This document shows, one piece after another, positions 37,322 through 51,409 of a DNA stretch of 64,000 nt (position 1 is the stretch's first letter; every line of letters starts with the position of its first letter). The notes under the pieces are model-generated. The model was not told where the DNA came from and searched no databases. It was given only the letters and a program-made list of their open reading frames with translations. The translations under genes were made by a program, and so were the position numbers. Origin of the DNA: Acanthosepion esculentum (lineage: Eukaryota; Mollusca; Cephalopoda; Sepiida; Sepiidae); assembly GCA_964036315.1 (NCBI GenBank), contig OZ038517.1, forward strand, positions 15,396,513 to 15,460,512, in the 5' to 3' direction.

Positions 37322-40300
37322 AATTATTCGTTTTGTTTAAATTAATTTGCACAAGGGTGTAAATCCAGTCTTTAGGACTTTTTTCCCCACCCTGCTTTCC
37401 TTTCTACTCAAAGAGGTAAATTGCATTGGCTCACCATTTTCCAGATCACGTATTTCTCCCTTTACCAAACATAAGACAACCTTTATTTCTATTGCAATGA
37501 GATGAGACAGAAAAAGGAATTTGTTGATGAACAATAGTCATTCAGAAGTGCAAAAATGACACACAAAACAGAAAAAAAAAAAAAAAAAAAATTGTCCTTT
37601 AAAGGAAGCCAGTTGGTAAACTAAGAATTCTGGAACACCAGGGATGGTGGTACAATGACAAGCAATGAAACAAACAAACATCTACTTACGCATTGTAAGA
37701 CTTGACAGTCTCATCTGGTGGATGGAAAGCAATATCGACATCTGCCCTTTCACCAACAGGTATTTTTAGATAGCCAGAATCCAATGTAAACACCTGTTCA
37801 TGACGACTGATATCTAAAGCCACATGGAGATCTAGGGTGCCAGCGTTGCGCAGAGTTACTGTGCGATTAGCTGGTTTGTTGACGGAGGTCTCCATTACAA
37901 TGAGCTGAAATTCAAAAGAAATTGTTTTAATGCAACTTAAGTTGAAGACTGTCGAAAGTGCAAAGGAATATGACGAAGAAGGAAGTTTTTGGATTTTCCG
38001 TGCAAGCAATATTCCTGCATTGGCTGATGCTAAAATTTGACAGGAGTTACTATTCAGTAAGGCTTAAGATTGTTCTGGGTACAACTGGTTACGTTTTTGA
38101 AGTAATGAAGCTGGGACAATACTAAATTTTTAACTAAAATTCTATTATATTCAATCTAAAAGAAACTAATTTAAAAAAGAAAAAAAAGAAAAGACCAAAT
38201 CAAATTCCTAATTTTCATCAATAGTGAGAGGCTTTCGATAAAAGAAGCAAACAGACAGACATGAATAAAAAAAATGTAAAAATTAAGGCAGTTTTTTTTT
38301 TTTCTTTTAATTTAAAAAAAATTTAAACTGTTAAATAAAAGTTAAATGGAAAAGGATAGCACAAGGACAAATTTAGATTATTTTTTTTTTTATATTTTGT
38401 TTAATCCCGAAGAAAACAAGGATAATGAACATGAATTAAGGGGCTAATTGGCAAGGGTGAGGACAGAGGGGGGGTGAGGACAGAGGGCACAATTTCGGGA
38501 ATTTTGAAAATCATAGGTGACAAGGAAGAGATCTACAGGTGAGAAGTGCAAGAGAAAAAAAATTCCATAGAGTTATTTTAACAGTAAAACAATGAGACCT
38601 AATTGCCAATATAGTATATGCAGTCAAGGCAACAAGCAAGAAAGATTATCAGAACAAATGCTAAGAAAATATACAAAAAACAGTGGGAAGCTACATTACA
38701 GCAGTAAGAAAGGGAGTGAAACTGAGATGCCAATAACATTACAGATCCTTCATTGAATTTTGTCAGGACTCACAAGGTATATAGTATAATTACCAGATGT
38801 GGCAGTAATATTTAATGCACATACAAATGGTAGATTTATAAATGCAGCAAGAGATTCTGCCAAGAAAAACTGTCTGGCACGATACCACAAAACAACTTTC
38901 ATAGTAGCAAACCTAGCAGCTGATTCAATATAATCATTGTACATATCAGTGGAAAACAGTAGACCAAAAAGGTGCAAGTTGCTTTCTTCAAGGTTAGCAT
39001 CAGCCATACTGATCAAAAACAAAAAGGAATTTTCCTTCTGAGCGAGTTATTTTCTTCTTTTTTTTATTTTTATAAGTATAGAATTTTCTAGAGAGTGCCG
39101 CCATAGAACAATACCCAAATATTAATCTACGCCCAGGCCTTTTCCCCTATTTCACCTTTTCTAACAAAATTACTGCTCTCACAAACAAATGTACACAAAA
39201 ACATTAAAATCAAAAGAAAATGGTTGAATCCATCAACACAGGTTAATGATAATATTCTCCACGCGTGACATTAACTGACGTTATTTTCAGTTAACAATAT
39301 GAAAATAGCGTCCCCTACATTCCAGTTGCTAAGAACACTCTGAAAATTAATAACAAAAACACATTGTTTAATTAAATTCATTTCGTTTCTTGCTTTGAGA
39401 AAGTCCACATTGGACAAAACGCGTCAGCAATTACTGTTTTCCTATTGCCATTTATTTATAAATTATTGTCTTCTCTAAAAGTTAACTTTGAGAAATTTTC
39501 ACAAGTAAATAGTTATAAGCATAAATACTGAGTTCAGAAATGATGACATTGGGAAGGTCATTGATGAAGATAAGAAACAAAGTAGTTCCTAGAATAGAGC
39601 CCTGGGGAGACCCCCCCCCCATTAATGTGAAAGGATCTAGAAGAGTGGCCATTCAATATGACATTCATTACATGGTTTATTAAAGACGCAATCAAATCAA
39701 AAATTCAGCCTTATGAAGAAGACTAGCATGCTAAACTCTGTCACATGCCTTAGAGATATCTAAAGCTAGCCCGAGCCTCACCATTCTTATGTAAAGCTTG
39801 TTTGAAAGGAGGCTATTCTAAGCGAGATGCTTACTTTTATTATTATTATTATTATTATTAGAAATTAACGGCATATCAACCCACAAAGGTTATTTAATGC
39901 CTACAAGTTTTTCTGAGAGATTCATATGAAGAGAGTAAGTCTTCCTTACTAGAAATCATTTTGCCGAGCAGTTTTCATCGGTTTGTCCTATAAAGAGGGG
40001 CTTTAATGATAGCTAAATGTTGTTGATAATCGCTTTCTTCTAAGATCAGCAGTTGGAAAAACTTATTCCTTTCAATTTAGTTTACTAGTCCAGGTAAGGA
40101 AACCAATTTAGTAAACTTTTTTTTTTTTTTTAATTTTTCTGTCATGTATATAATTATATTGGGAGTAATTTTTTTATTTTTATTTTATCATTTGCTTTTA
40201 AGGTGGTTTCTTGTAGACAAATGACCATGGGTTGATAATTTGTTATAAGTAAGAGTAGATCGTTTAAGTTAGCCTTTAATCCTTTACAATTCCATTGAAT

Positions 40301-43300
40301 AATGTTTTGCATCTTGATTATGTATTATAAATTGTGTATTTTTTTTTTTTTTTTTTTTTTTAATGTGGGTGAAGTATCCATAATTTCTATACTCTCCAGA
40401 CTATTGGCATTTTGTTTCTTTTTATGTTTAGTTCTTTGAACTTCTTTTGTTTCGACTTTCTTGTTTGATTTTACTCCCTTAGTTTTTTCACTCGGTTCTT
40501 TTAAAGAGCTTTGTCTAGGTGATGACCTTTCTCTTGTTTGTAATGAGCTAGAGTTTTGTTCCTCTATGTCCATTTTCCTTGTGTCTTTGACAACCGTCGA
40601 GTTATTTTTTATCTTTTCCTTCTCTTGAGAAGGCTTCAATGTTTCGATTTCTTGGATTGTTTCTCTTTCCTTTGGATATTTCAGTTTTAATAGATTTGTA
40701 TATGTAGAGTCGTTTTTGTTTGTGGTTGATGGAGTAGGATTTGTATTATCTATGGTAGATAGCTTTATGCCTGATAAAGTACCTTTTAGAAGTTCTATTA
40801 AACACTTTAGTTCACTGATAAGAGTTATCAGATCTTGGTTTCTTAATGTATTGTCTCCTGGGATGACTTTTTGTTGACTGGTCATTTTTGCAATATTAGC
40901 ACAAGACATTTGGTGTGAATCTGATTCTGCCTGTCTTCTGGCTTCTATAAATGAGATGTTTAGTGCGCATTTCCTTTTAATTATTTCTTTTTCTTTTTTC
41001 CAAACGTTACACTCTTTGGAGTCTGCTGTGTGTCTTTTGTTACAGTTTGGACATGAAAGAGGTCTTACACAAGGTGACTCATGTTCAGTCTCGGTTTCCC
41101 CACATCTTCTACAGACTGATGTTCTATTACAACTATTTTGAAGATGGCCAAACTTTTGACAATTATGGCATCTCCGAGGGTTTGGGATGTAAGGCTCTAC
41201 CTTGGCTATTGAGTATCCTATTTTTATCTCTTTTGGCAGAATTGGTTTGTTGAATGTTAGAATGTATGTATTTGTATTTATTACTTTATCGTTTTTATTT
41301 ATTTGAATTCTTTTCACATTTGTTATTCCTCGATTTTTTAGTGAGACATCGTTTTCAATTTCTGTTAGAGTACAAAGTGATAGTTCTGGGCTTTTTATTA
41401 CACCCCTAGCTGAATTCAGAAATTGATGGAGGTAAGCTTTTACCTTTATGTTGTTAATTTTTTTGACTTTTAGTAGTCTTTCAGCATCTTTTTTAGTTTT
41501 CACTTGTATTAATAGTGTCTTGTTTTTTCTTATTTTTTTAACGGATTGAGGATTTATCAATTCTGAAATCATCTTTTGTAACCTAAAAGGAGATACTGTT
41601 ATGTCTTCCTCTACTGCTTCTATGACAATAAATGTTGGAAAAAAGTTATTTTCTCTTTCATTTTCACTTTCCGTTTCTGAGGACTCCATTTGTCTCTTGG
41701 TTCGTTTGTGAGAATTAGCCATTTATTTTTTCTTTTTGAATTCGCTGTCTGTGCTCCCCACCCACCTCGGAGTTCCTTCTTAAGGGACGCTATCAGGGGG
41801 GACTAATCCCATTCGCCCTGATCCGCCAGGGCTACACAGACAGTATAGCAGGGATGAGAGGGGATACAAGCACCCGCACACCCCCATCATATCTACCCAA
41901 GTATAGAAAGATGTTAGGTATCGCGGCCATGTCGGATCCATTATCTCTCATCCCAACTAGCCCTTGCCACTAATTGACTAGCCGATTGAAATGGATTGGG
42001 CTATTCCATCCGCCCGTCTATCCCAGGTAGGGACCAAAGTGACGTGTTGTGAAAACTCCTGATCATCTTATACCAGATCAGGAGCCACTCAGTCACCAGG
42101 ACTCCGTCCCCAGGCATCACGAGTTGCCACCTACGGCAAACGGGTGGCCCCATTGAGGGGAATTTTAGTTTTTGAACATCCTTTTTTTTTTTTGAATGAG
42201 GTTTATAAATATTACAGTTGGTATTGCTGGCATTATAATTTTACCAAGACTCATTCTTATTCTTTCCCATTTATCCAACTCTGGTTCGAGGGAGGGGGGA
42301 AGCTATTTACCCATAGCTGGGACCCTAATGGGTGCTACCACCCCGGGTCAGGGTGGACCCAGGAATAACAGCAATTAAGAGGCCATTCCACACTCCTCAA
42401 AACCTCCCAAAAAGAGGCCTTACTGTTGGATGTAGTTTATTGTCATACCCAGGACGCGAGATGCTTACTGTTGTAGCATACCTATGGATAATGGGCATGT
42501 TCCCATTCACATAAATACAGTAGTAAATACTGTATGTTGGTCTGCAGTTGGAGATTCATTGTGGAATTCACTTGACTCACTTTTAGCACACTATTTACAT
42601 TATTCAGACTATTGTCTGAATCTTTGTTGCCATATTTATAACAACATTTTGGCTGTTGTATGCTTCAGCCTTCTTCAGTTGGTTGGAATGTCAAACTGAA
42701 CCCTTTATTTCGCTCACTCAAGGACACATGGCACAGTGAATAAAGGTGTTAGTTAGATCCAGTGACAGGACCCAAAGAGTGCGAGTTCAATGCCCAGTTA
42801 AGGCAGTGGAGAACTTGGAGAGGAGAATTAACAGGAGATAACTGATAACTGACATCCATTAAAACATGGCACGTGGAACTAGAACAGTCTACCCCCAGTG
42901 AGCGAAATAAAGGGTTCAGTTCAACATTCCAACCACCTGAAGAAGGCCGGAGGGTACAACGGCTGAAACGTTGTAATAAATATGGTGACAAAGAAGAGAA
43001 CACTAGTCCGAATAATGTAAATAGTGTACATAATACCTCATCTCAGAAATATAGACAGATACTGAAGGGCCGAAACATTGTAATAAATATTGCGACAAAG
43101 ATGAGGACAATAGCCCGAATAATGTAAATAATGTACATAATACCTCATCTCAGAAATCTAGACAGACACTTTTAGCAGTTGACTATTACTTCCACACGTC
43201 GCTGGCAAATCTTATGCGTTGTTCGTGTACGAAGTATTATTGTTCATTACCAACCTTCATTTGATTATTCTATTCAATAACCTTCCCTAGGTTACAAGAC

Positions 43301-46300
43301 TTACTACTCAATTCAAAAGTGATGAGAACCACTAGTACTTTGCCAAAAATAGGTAGAAGAGCAATAAAGTAATAATTCAAGAGATCAGAAGTTTCATCAG
43401 TTTTCTTAAAAACAAGAACTGCAGAAGGTTTTCCAACAAGCTGGAAAGTAAGTAAGGCAGTAAGGCATTTGTTGTAGAGAGTTTAGAGAGAACAGGAACT
43501 AGCTCAAGGGCAAATTTCTTAACAATCTCAGGGATACCATCAAGTCTGAATCTGATGGCAGAAACTATGAACAGAGTTATATCCATATCATACAATAGGT
43601 GGAAACTTGGGCAAAGGTACCCCTGAGTTAAGAGTGGAGTTTGAAAAGAACTTACAAGCAAAGGACTATTTTATCATCGACAGATGACAATATTTGAGGA
43701 ATTGAAGATTTACCTTTCTTTAACACACACAGAGTCACCAGTAATTACAAGAGCTAAACAGTGCCTCATTCTATCAGCAAATAGCAACTTAGCCTTTTAG
43801 AGGACACACTTACAAATATTACAAGACAAAGAGATGTCCGATATGATCGGAACCATCACAACAGTACAGTCAGGAGAAGTGATTCCTGTGGGTTATAGTA
43901 AAGTACGAAGACTGCGATTTCACTTGGTATTTCTGCATTTCCATGACAGCATAGATACCAACTTTCACCCAGGAAGAAAACTCAGTGGCACAAGATTCCC
44001 AAGCAGAATATTCTGGACAAAATGAGGTCTTGAGAATTAGTGGTTGTTATCTAATATATGAGCAGAAAGTAATATCTGAAGACACTACCATTTTAAGACA
44101 TTTTTCTGTTTATATGTTCTTTTTATACATAAAAATATTTAAGTAAATGCTGTTTATTATAAACAGCATTAACAACATTTACCGGCCTGAATGCCTGAGA
44201 AATTTTCATAGAAAATATGCGTGCTCTGACAGGAAGCGAACCTGTATCCTACACAGAACCATCATATAGCCTGACATGCTTTTACTGACTGAGCCACAGA
44301 GGAGCATTTCAGATAGCAAGGTCAATTTTACTGTTTTTAAACTTACAATTCTCCATGATTTTCTCTCGTACATTCATATCTGCTAAGCGTATCCAAATGT
44401 AAAACAAATGATGTCACACATTATGAAATGGACAAAGTCTGACAATCATTTTAAGGCATTTTTATGTTTATAAAAATAATGTTTATTTTTTACTATCATG
44501 TAATCTGAGTGGCCAAGTGCTAGAGAGGAGGTAAGGCTTGGTTTATTTTGTTTTACGACATATCAACACCACAATGAGTTATTTAATGCCGACAACATTT
44601 TTTATTGCTGGTAATATTTTGTTTTGTCAAATTTGTTTCTGGTAATATCTTTCCTTCAAAATTGTATTGCTGGTAATAGTTTATTATTTGCCCATAGCTG
44701 GGACCCTAACAGGTGCTACCACCCTGGGTCAGGGTAGATGTGGGAACACCAGCAATTAAGAGGTGGTTCCATGTTCCTCAAAACCTCCTGATCAGAGGCC
44801 TTGCTGCTGGATGTAGTTTATCGTGTTACTCAGGACGAAGACGAGGTAAGGAAATGATCAAGTAAAGATGTGTGTTTGTCAAAATTACTGGGGAAACAAT
44901 TTGGGAAATCTATTTGGGTGAGAGATTGAGTAACAAGAATTCAGGGTCTGGATACTGGCAAGATCAGTGGTATTAGAAAGATGAATCCACTTGATATATT
45001 TGCATATGAATGTTGAGAGTACTGTTTCTATACTGTCAGAGATTCTATCTAACAAGTTATAGACCAGAGAAAGGGAATGATAAAAGAAAGAGATAACTAA
45101 CATGATTTATGAATGAAAGAAGCACACAAGAACAATCTGGAGACTCAAGAGACAATTCTCTTGCTGTTGAGAGATTTTCCCAAAGAGACACCGAGGCCAT
45201 TCCTGTGCACCTTATAAATATTTCAATAAAAAGAAGATTGCCTGGAAAAGAAATTTCAGTGGTACAGATTGAAGAGTATAAGGTACTTGCATATATTTTT
45301 TTTAGATCCTGGACGCAATATAAAAAACCTACATGCAATATTATATAAAAAAAACACCCCTGAAAGCAATAAAAAAAAAAAAACAAAAAAAAAAACACAC
45401 CCCTAAAAGCAATAAGAAAAAAAACAAAAAAAACAAAAAAAAAAAAACAAACACCTTCTGGGGAGCACCTGTACTGACCAGTAGACAAAATTCAAAATGT
45501 TTCCTAAAAAGGAGGAAGGGAAGGAGGAAAAAAACAAACAAAAAAAACAAAAAAAAACAGCGTTTCTACTCAAATGGGCATATCCACAATAAAGTTAAGA
45601 GTAATATAAATACGCACACGCACACGCTTTTAACGTGTCTTGAGGTAGAAAAAAAGAAAGAGAAAAGAGAGACAAGAAGTGAATTAAGAAACTTACATCA
45701 ACGCCATTTGAAACATGCAATTTAGCTATCCCAGCAGTCACAACAAGCTGAATGATACCAAGTGGGGGCTGGGCTGAAGGCACATCCAACTGAATCTCGA
45801 CTACACCAATTAGTGATGTGGCTTGTTTGGGGTCTGCAAATGAAGAACAAAAATATTAAGAAAAAAAAAAAAAAAGAAAAAGAGAGAAATCAAAAGAAAT
45901 TCAATCAAAAATAGAAATTTCAACAAGCGGACGGATAAAACTGAAAGCCGCAGTATGCATCAATGTGGTGACTAAAATGGTAAACACCAGTGATGGCAGC
46001 CAGATTGGTGCCGCTTGAAGTTAAGGTAGCCAGACCTCAAGTGAGTAAAACAGTTGGATTGATCAGTGCTTCTCAAACTATCTGATATGGCGGACCGGCA
46101 TTTTTTTTTCTCTCAATGTGAATGTGGCACATACCTGTAATATTTTGTGGTAATATCAATTTATACTGGAAACGATATATATATATATATATATTATATA
46201 TAAAAAATAAAAGTTGACTATTTTCTCTTTTAATACCTCTTTCAATTGGCATACCAAGTTAGTATTCCGCATTAAGTGTTTGGCCCTTCTAAAGAGAATT

Positions 46301-48844
46301 ATCCGAATCCCTTCTTTATAAACAAAAACAAAATTCATGACCGTGATTTTTGTGTTTTTAATTTCTTTAGCTGTAGAGAACCTGATAGCTAACACTGCAT
46401 GGAATGTGGTTTGATCTCCAGACCAGTGCTTCCCAAATTATTTGATATGGCAGACTGGCATATTTTTTTTTTTTTTTTTCAATGTACCTGTAATATTTTG
46501 TGGTAATTATTAATTTATACCAGAAACAATATATATAATGAATATAATAAAAGTTGACTATTTTTTTATCTTCCATTTATTTTGTAAAAAATAATTCAAT
46601 CATCATAACATAAAAAGTAATTTAAAAAAAAAAAAAAAAAAGCAGTTTATTAACACCAAAACAAAAATTATGGCCTGGACACTGGCCACGTACCAGTAGC
46701 TGATTGTTCGTGTACCAGCACCTGTCGGTAGACCACCACTTTGAGTAGCACTGGGACAGATAAGAGGAGGAGTAATGGCAAGACCAAAAAAAAAAAAAAA
46801 AAAAAAAGACAGCCGTATACGCAAGGGGAGAATAGCAAAGAAAGGGAACTTTGAAACTGGCAATAACATCTTTTATAAAAAAAAAAAAACAAAAAAAACT
46901 GACCCTTTAGGGCACATTTTTTGACCAGATCACAAATTATGTCCAGGGAAGTCATATTCAGCGCACAGCCAGCTTGGGCTCCAGGTAGAGTCAGGCAAGC
47001 AATATTGTCACTCACTACAGTGTAATTGGATTCATAACCAGGAACATCAGGAAGCATTTTGTGGCCCCATCGAAATATATTTGAAGACTTCGACTGGATA
47101 AAAAATAATTAAGAATTAAAAGTAAACAACACAGTGTTTCAAAAGAGAGGGGGAAAGTGCTGCCAAAAGAGAAAAGCTACAATAGCAATGTTTTTTATGT
47201 TATTAAACATACTAATACACTATCGTCCTCATCTTTGTTGTCATATTTATCACAACATTTTGGCTGTTGTACGCTCCGGCCTTCTTCAGGGGGTCGGAAT
47301 GTTGAACTGAACCCTTTATTTCGCTCACTGGGGTAGACTGTTTTAGTTCCACGTGCCATGTCTAATGGATGTCAGTTATCATTAACAGGGAATTAACAGG
47401 AGATAACCGATAAATGACATACATTAGACGTGGCACGTGGAACTAGAACAGTCTATCCCAGCAAGCAAAATAAAGGGTTCTGTTCAACATTCCAACCACC
47501 CGAAGAAGGCCGCAGTGTACCACGGCCAAAACATTGTGATAAATATGGCGACAAAGATGAGGACAATAGTCCAAACAATGTAAATAGTGTACATAATACC
47601 TCATCCCAGAAATATAGACAGATACTGAAAGGCCGAAACGTTGTGATAAATATGGCGACAAAGATGAGGACAATAGTCCGAACAATGTAAATAGTGTACA
47701 TAATACCTCATCTCGGAAATATAGACAGATACTATTAATACCTCGACTCAGTCTTCATCCTGTTAAAACACTTCTTTTTGTGTCTCATTTTTGTTGCCCA
47801 CGGATAAGATGCTTTTTTCACTTCACATAGAAAGACTCATGCGCTCTCTCCCTCTTACACAGATTCCAACAGTAAGTCTGTATCAGTCAAAAGCCGAAAA
47901 TATAATACTAGCAATAAACAGTGATATTACTTACAAGCTAAATAGTGAAGGAAGATATCTTGTATTACTTACCAATATAACAAATCGTAGGGGAATTTTG
48001 GCTTTGTTCTTATTTGCCACTGTAATTGGCAAGCATCCAGTTGAACCCCAACTCTGTTGACCAAAATCCAGTTCCTTTGGGGAAAACTGAAAATAACAAT
48101 ACTTTAGCATCAGAGAGTAAATAACACCTTGTGCACGCACACACACACAAAAAAATATCTTTAACCTAATCTGAAATAATAGTCTAAAATCTCATGAAAT
48201 TAGCATTATTTAACTTAAATAATTTTGCAGATTAATTAATCAGTATTGATTAATTTTAATAACCTAAAGTATAGGATTAGCCTTAATCTGTTATGAGTGT
48301 CAATGGATATAATTTGATGCTTTTATAAAAATTTCAGAAATCTACCAGAGTATTCCAAGCAAATGAAATTATTGGTAGTCATTTGTGGCCTTCCTTGTGG
48401 CTGATATTGTTATATATGATCTGCATAAATGTTACCTTCATTTAGTCTTTTGCCAAACAAGACCAAACCTAGTAAATATCAAAAATGGGGGTCGGACAGA
48501 GTGCAATGTCGATGGGATTTATACTTTTCCCAAAGCATTAGCATGAACATGTGACACGATGTCCCCACACAAAATCAAGAAGACCAGAGAGAATTTTTAT
48601 CCACGTCTTACAGCGAGCAGTTAAGTCTACAAAGTAGGATCTACAGAGCACCCACCAACCAGATCAAAAGGAAATAAGAGATAAACAAATTAAAACTTTT
48701 GAGATCAAGTGGTACTTAGTTGGAAGTTACAGATTTCCATTTCTGATGATTGTAAGGGTGTGAAACCCAGGGTCACAAACTCACATCAATAAAACTAAGT
48801 ATGTTAGCTCTATTACTGATATTAAGCACTTTCTAATAAGTACC

Positions 48845-48898
<54 letters not shown>

Positions 48899-49296
48899 AA
48901 AAAAAAAAAAAAACAAAAAAAAAAAAAAAAAATAAAAACAAAGAACAGTAAGATATATAATCCGGTGTTCTTATTGATATTTTTATTTTTACAAAACAGT
49001 GCTCGATGTAAATTTACAGAACATAAATATTATAAATTAACTGATTTAAAATAGGGTTTCTTTGCTACACAGGAATTACCATGTCTCAAAAACAGAAACT
49101 AAAAACTTCAAATTCAATTATATGATTAAATCAAAAGCATTAGTTCTGTTTCATCTTCAAGTGAATTTTTCCAAAATTTGCTTGAAAATGAAACAGAACT
49201 AATTCTTTTGATTTAATTATATAATTGAATTTGAAGTTTTTAGCTTCCGTTTTTGAAACATGGTAATTTCCATGTAGGATTGAAATAATTTTTAAA

Positions 49297-49333
<37 letters not shown>

Positions 49334-51367
49334 AACACATCGATCAGAAGAAATAAATACATTTTTGTATATTCATGAAATAAATTATAACCAAATGGAA
49401 TTTTTAAGGATCGTCTGTAATCATTTACATTGATGGAACCATTCCAAGAACTCTTGGGATAGCAAGCAGCTGCCTGGTTGCATTCTCTTGGATTTGCCCA
49501 AGGTCTCAAATTTTATCCCTTTCAAGTGGAATTTCATTTTTGAAGGAGGAAGAAGTCACAAGGGGTGAGACTTGGGGAATATGGTGGTCTTTGGGCCCCG
49601 AGTAATTATTGTGCTTGGCCAATTGGGGCGAAGTGGGGGGGGGGTCTTACCCCTCTGCAGAGGTGCAATCAGCATATTCTACAGCACCAGCTGACAGATA
49701 TAAAATAGCCAAATATCTTTCAGGGGGGGGGGAGAGAAGAAGAAGAAGAAAAAAAAAAAAAACAACAAAAAAAACCTCAAGTCAAGAATGATAATTTTCA
49801 GTATACAATTCCAATCAGGTAAGGGAAACAGATGCAGAACACACACAGACACAGTGTCGTGTTTTGAAGGCAGAACACTACGTTTGTTTATCCTAATTCA
49901 ATCCTGTGTGTCAACACCAATTCTTAGTCTGTGAACTTTGTCTTGCATATATTGGTTTGGTTTGTGGCATATCAACCTTAATGGGTTACTTAATGCCAAC
50001 AAGATTTTTATTGCTGGGAATATTTTTTCCTCAATTGTATTGCTGGTAATGTATTTTTTTGGGTTTTTTTTTTTTTCTCCTTCAAAAATTTATTGTCGGT
50101 ATTAAAACCTATTTTTACACTTTGGAACACCTGGGAACACCAGCAATTAAGAGGTGGTTTCACGCTCCTCAAAACCTCCTGATCAGAGGCTGCTGGATGT
50201 AGTTTATAGTTATACCTAGGACACTGCATATAATTGCTTGCTTGTTCAATATTATTTTTTGCCCCGTTCTTGTTTATCACAAACTTTGTCAATTCTGTTT
50301 CTTTGGCAGTTCTGAGAGAGGGACTCGCAGAATGTTTACAAATGTACTTACAATAAAATCATTTCATATTTACAGATATAACACGTTCTAACCAACTAAT
50401 ATATAAATTTATTTGCAGATTAACTAAAGCCTACATCTAAAATCAGGTTTTACTTACATGGATGGAGGGTAGATCAGCATAGCTATTCAATTTCATGTAA
50501 CAGGTAACATGATCATCCTCATGTGTCTTCTGATGAGAACCGTCAGTCTGGGAACCTGAAGACATACGTACCTCAGCCATGTAGGAGCCAGGATCTTTAG
50601 GAAAAAACACAACCTGAGTAAAGAAAAATAAGATGTTATTATAGCCACTTCATAACAATAGTCTTCTTTTACTGTTAGATTTAAATTAATCCATTATATT
50701 AGGTTGGTGCAAAAATAATGTCGTTTTTTGATGTTCAACTTCATGTGAGAAAACGACATTATTTTTGCACCAACCTAATATTTCGGACTGTAACATCATG
50801 CTATTTCAGCAGACATACAGACATCAGGTATGAAAATATATTTGTTTTTTTTACATCCAGGTAATAACAGGACAACGAAAGAATAGATGTAATCTGAAAT
50901 ATGTTTTTAGAAATGTATTATTGTTAATTTTTAAAAACAATTTGGAGCGTGCAGTCGCAAAGCTGAGGTTGAATTTTTAAATTTTAAGATTGTGCATTTT
51001 TGTACTAATATGGTAATAGGAGAATTCTTTTGCACTGGTAGGATTTTTCAGTCAATGTGGCATGAACTAAATTGTTCAATAAATAGAGGAATGTCACAGT
51101 TATTATCCCAAAGTTGCACGTCGGATCAGTTATTTTAATATCAAGTATGTGGTGCAGTTCAATTTACATTACATGAATCATTCATACAAAAAACAGATAT
51201 TGAAGTTAATGATATAAATGGCGAGAATACATCTTCGCAAACAAATTTAATAAATGACATTAACCCCGAACCTGATGATGTCATTTAATAAACTTGTTTG
51301 CGAAGATGTATTCACGCCATTTATATCATTAACTTCACTATCTGTTGTTTTGTATGAATGATTCATG

Positions 51368-51409
<42 letters not shown>

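Larger units (their letters stand above)
39822..42469 (+). mobile_element. Family B element inserted in a LINE and itself split by another LINE
   Basis: A 14-bp duplication GCGAGATGCTTACT stands at 39822-39835 and 42456-42469. Just inside are the family B head (39865-39960, CGGCATATCAACCC...TTATTTAATGCC) and the family B tail (42300-42455, CCATAGCTGGGACCCTAATG...CATACCCAGGAC). Between head and tail sits the minus-strand LINE with ORF1. Confidence 0.75.

Noticed and set aside
38750..39022. Additional exon of the CEP192-like gene
   Set aside because: The peptide matches LINE RT C-terminal sequence (FGLLFSTD, DYIESAARFA), lacks flanking splice sites in phase, and E8-E9 already join in frame.
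44222..44313. Functional tRNA gene
   Set aside because: A and B boxes and a T-stem are present, but acceptor and anticodon stems do not form and similar sequence recurs as a SINE head at 59.4 kb.
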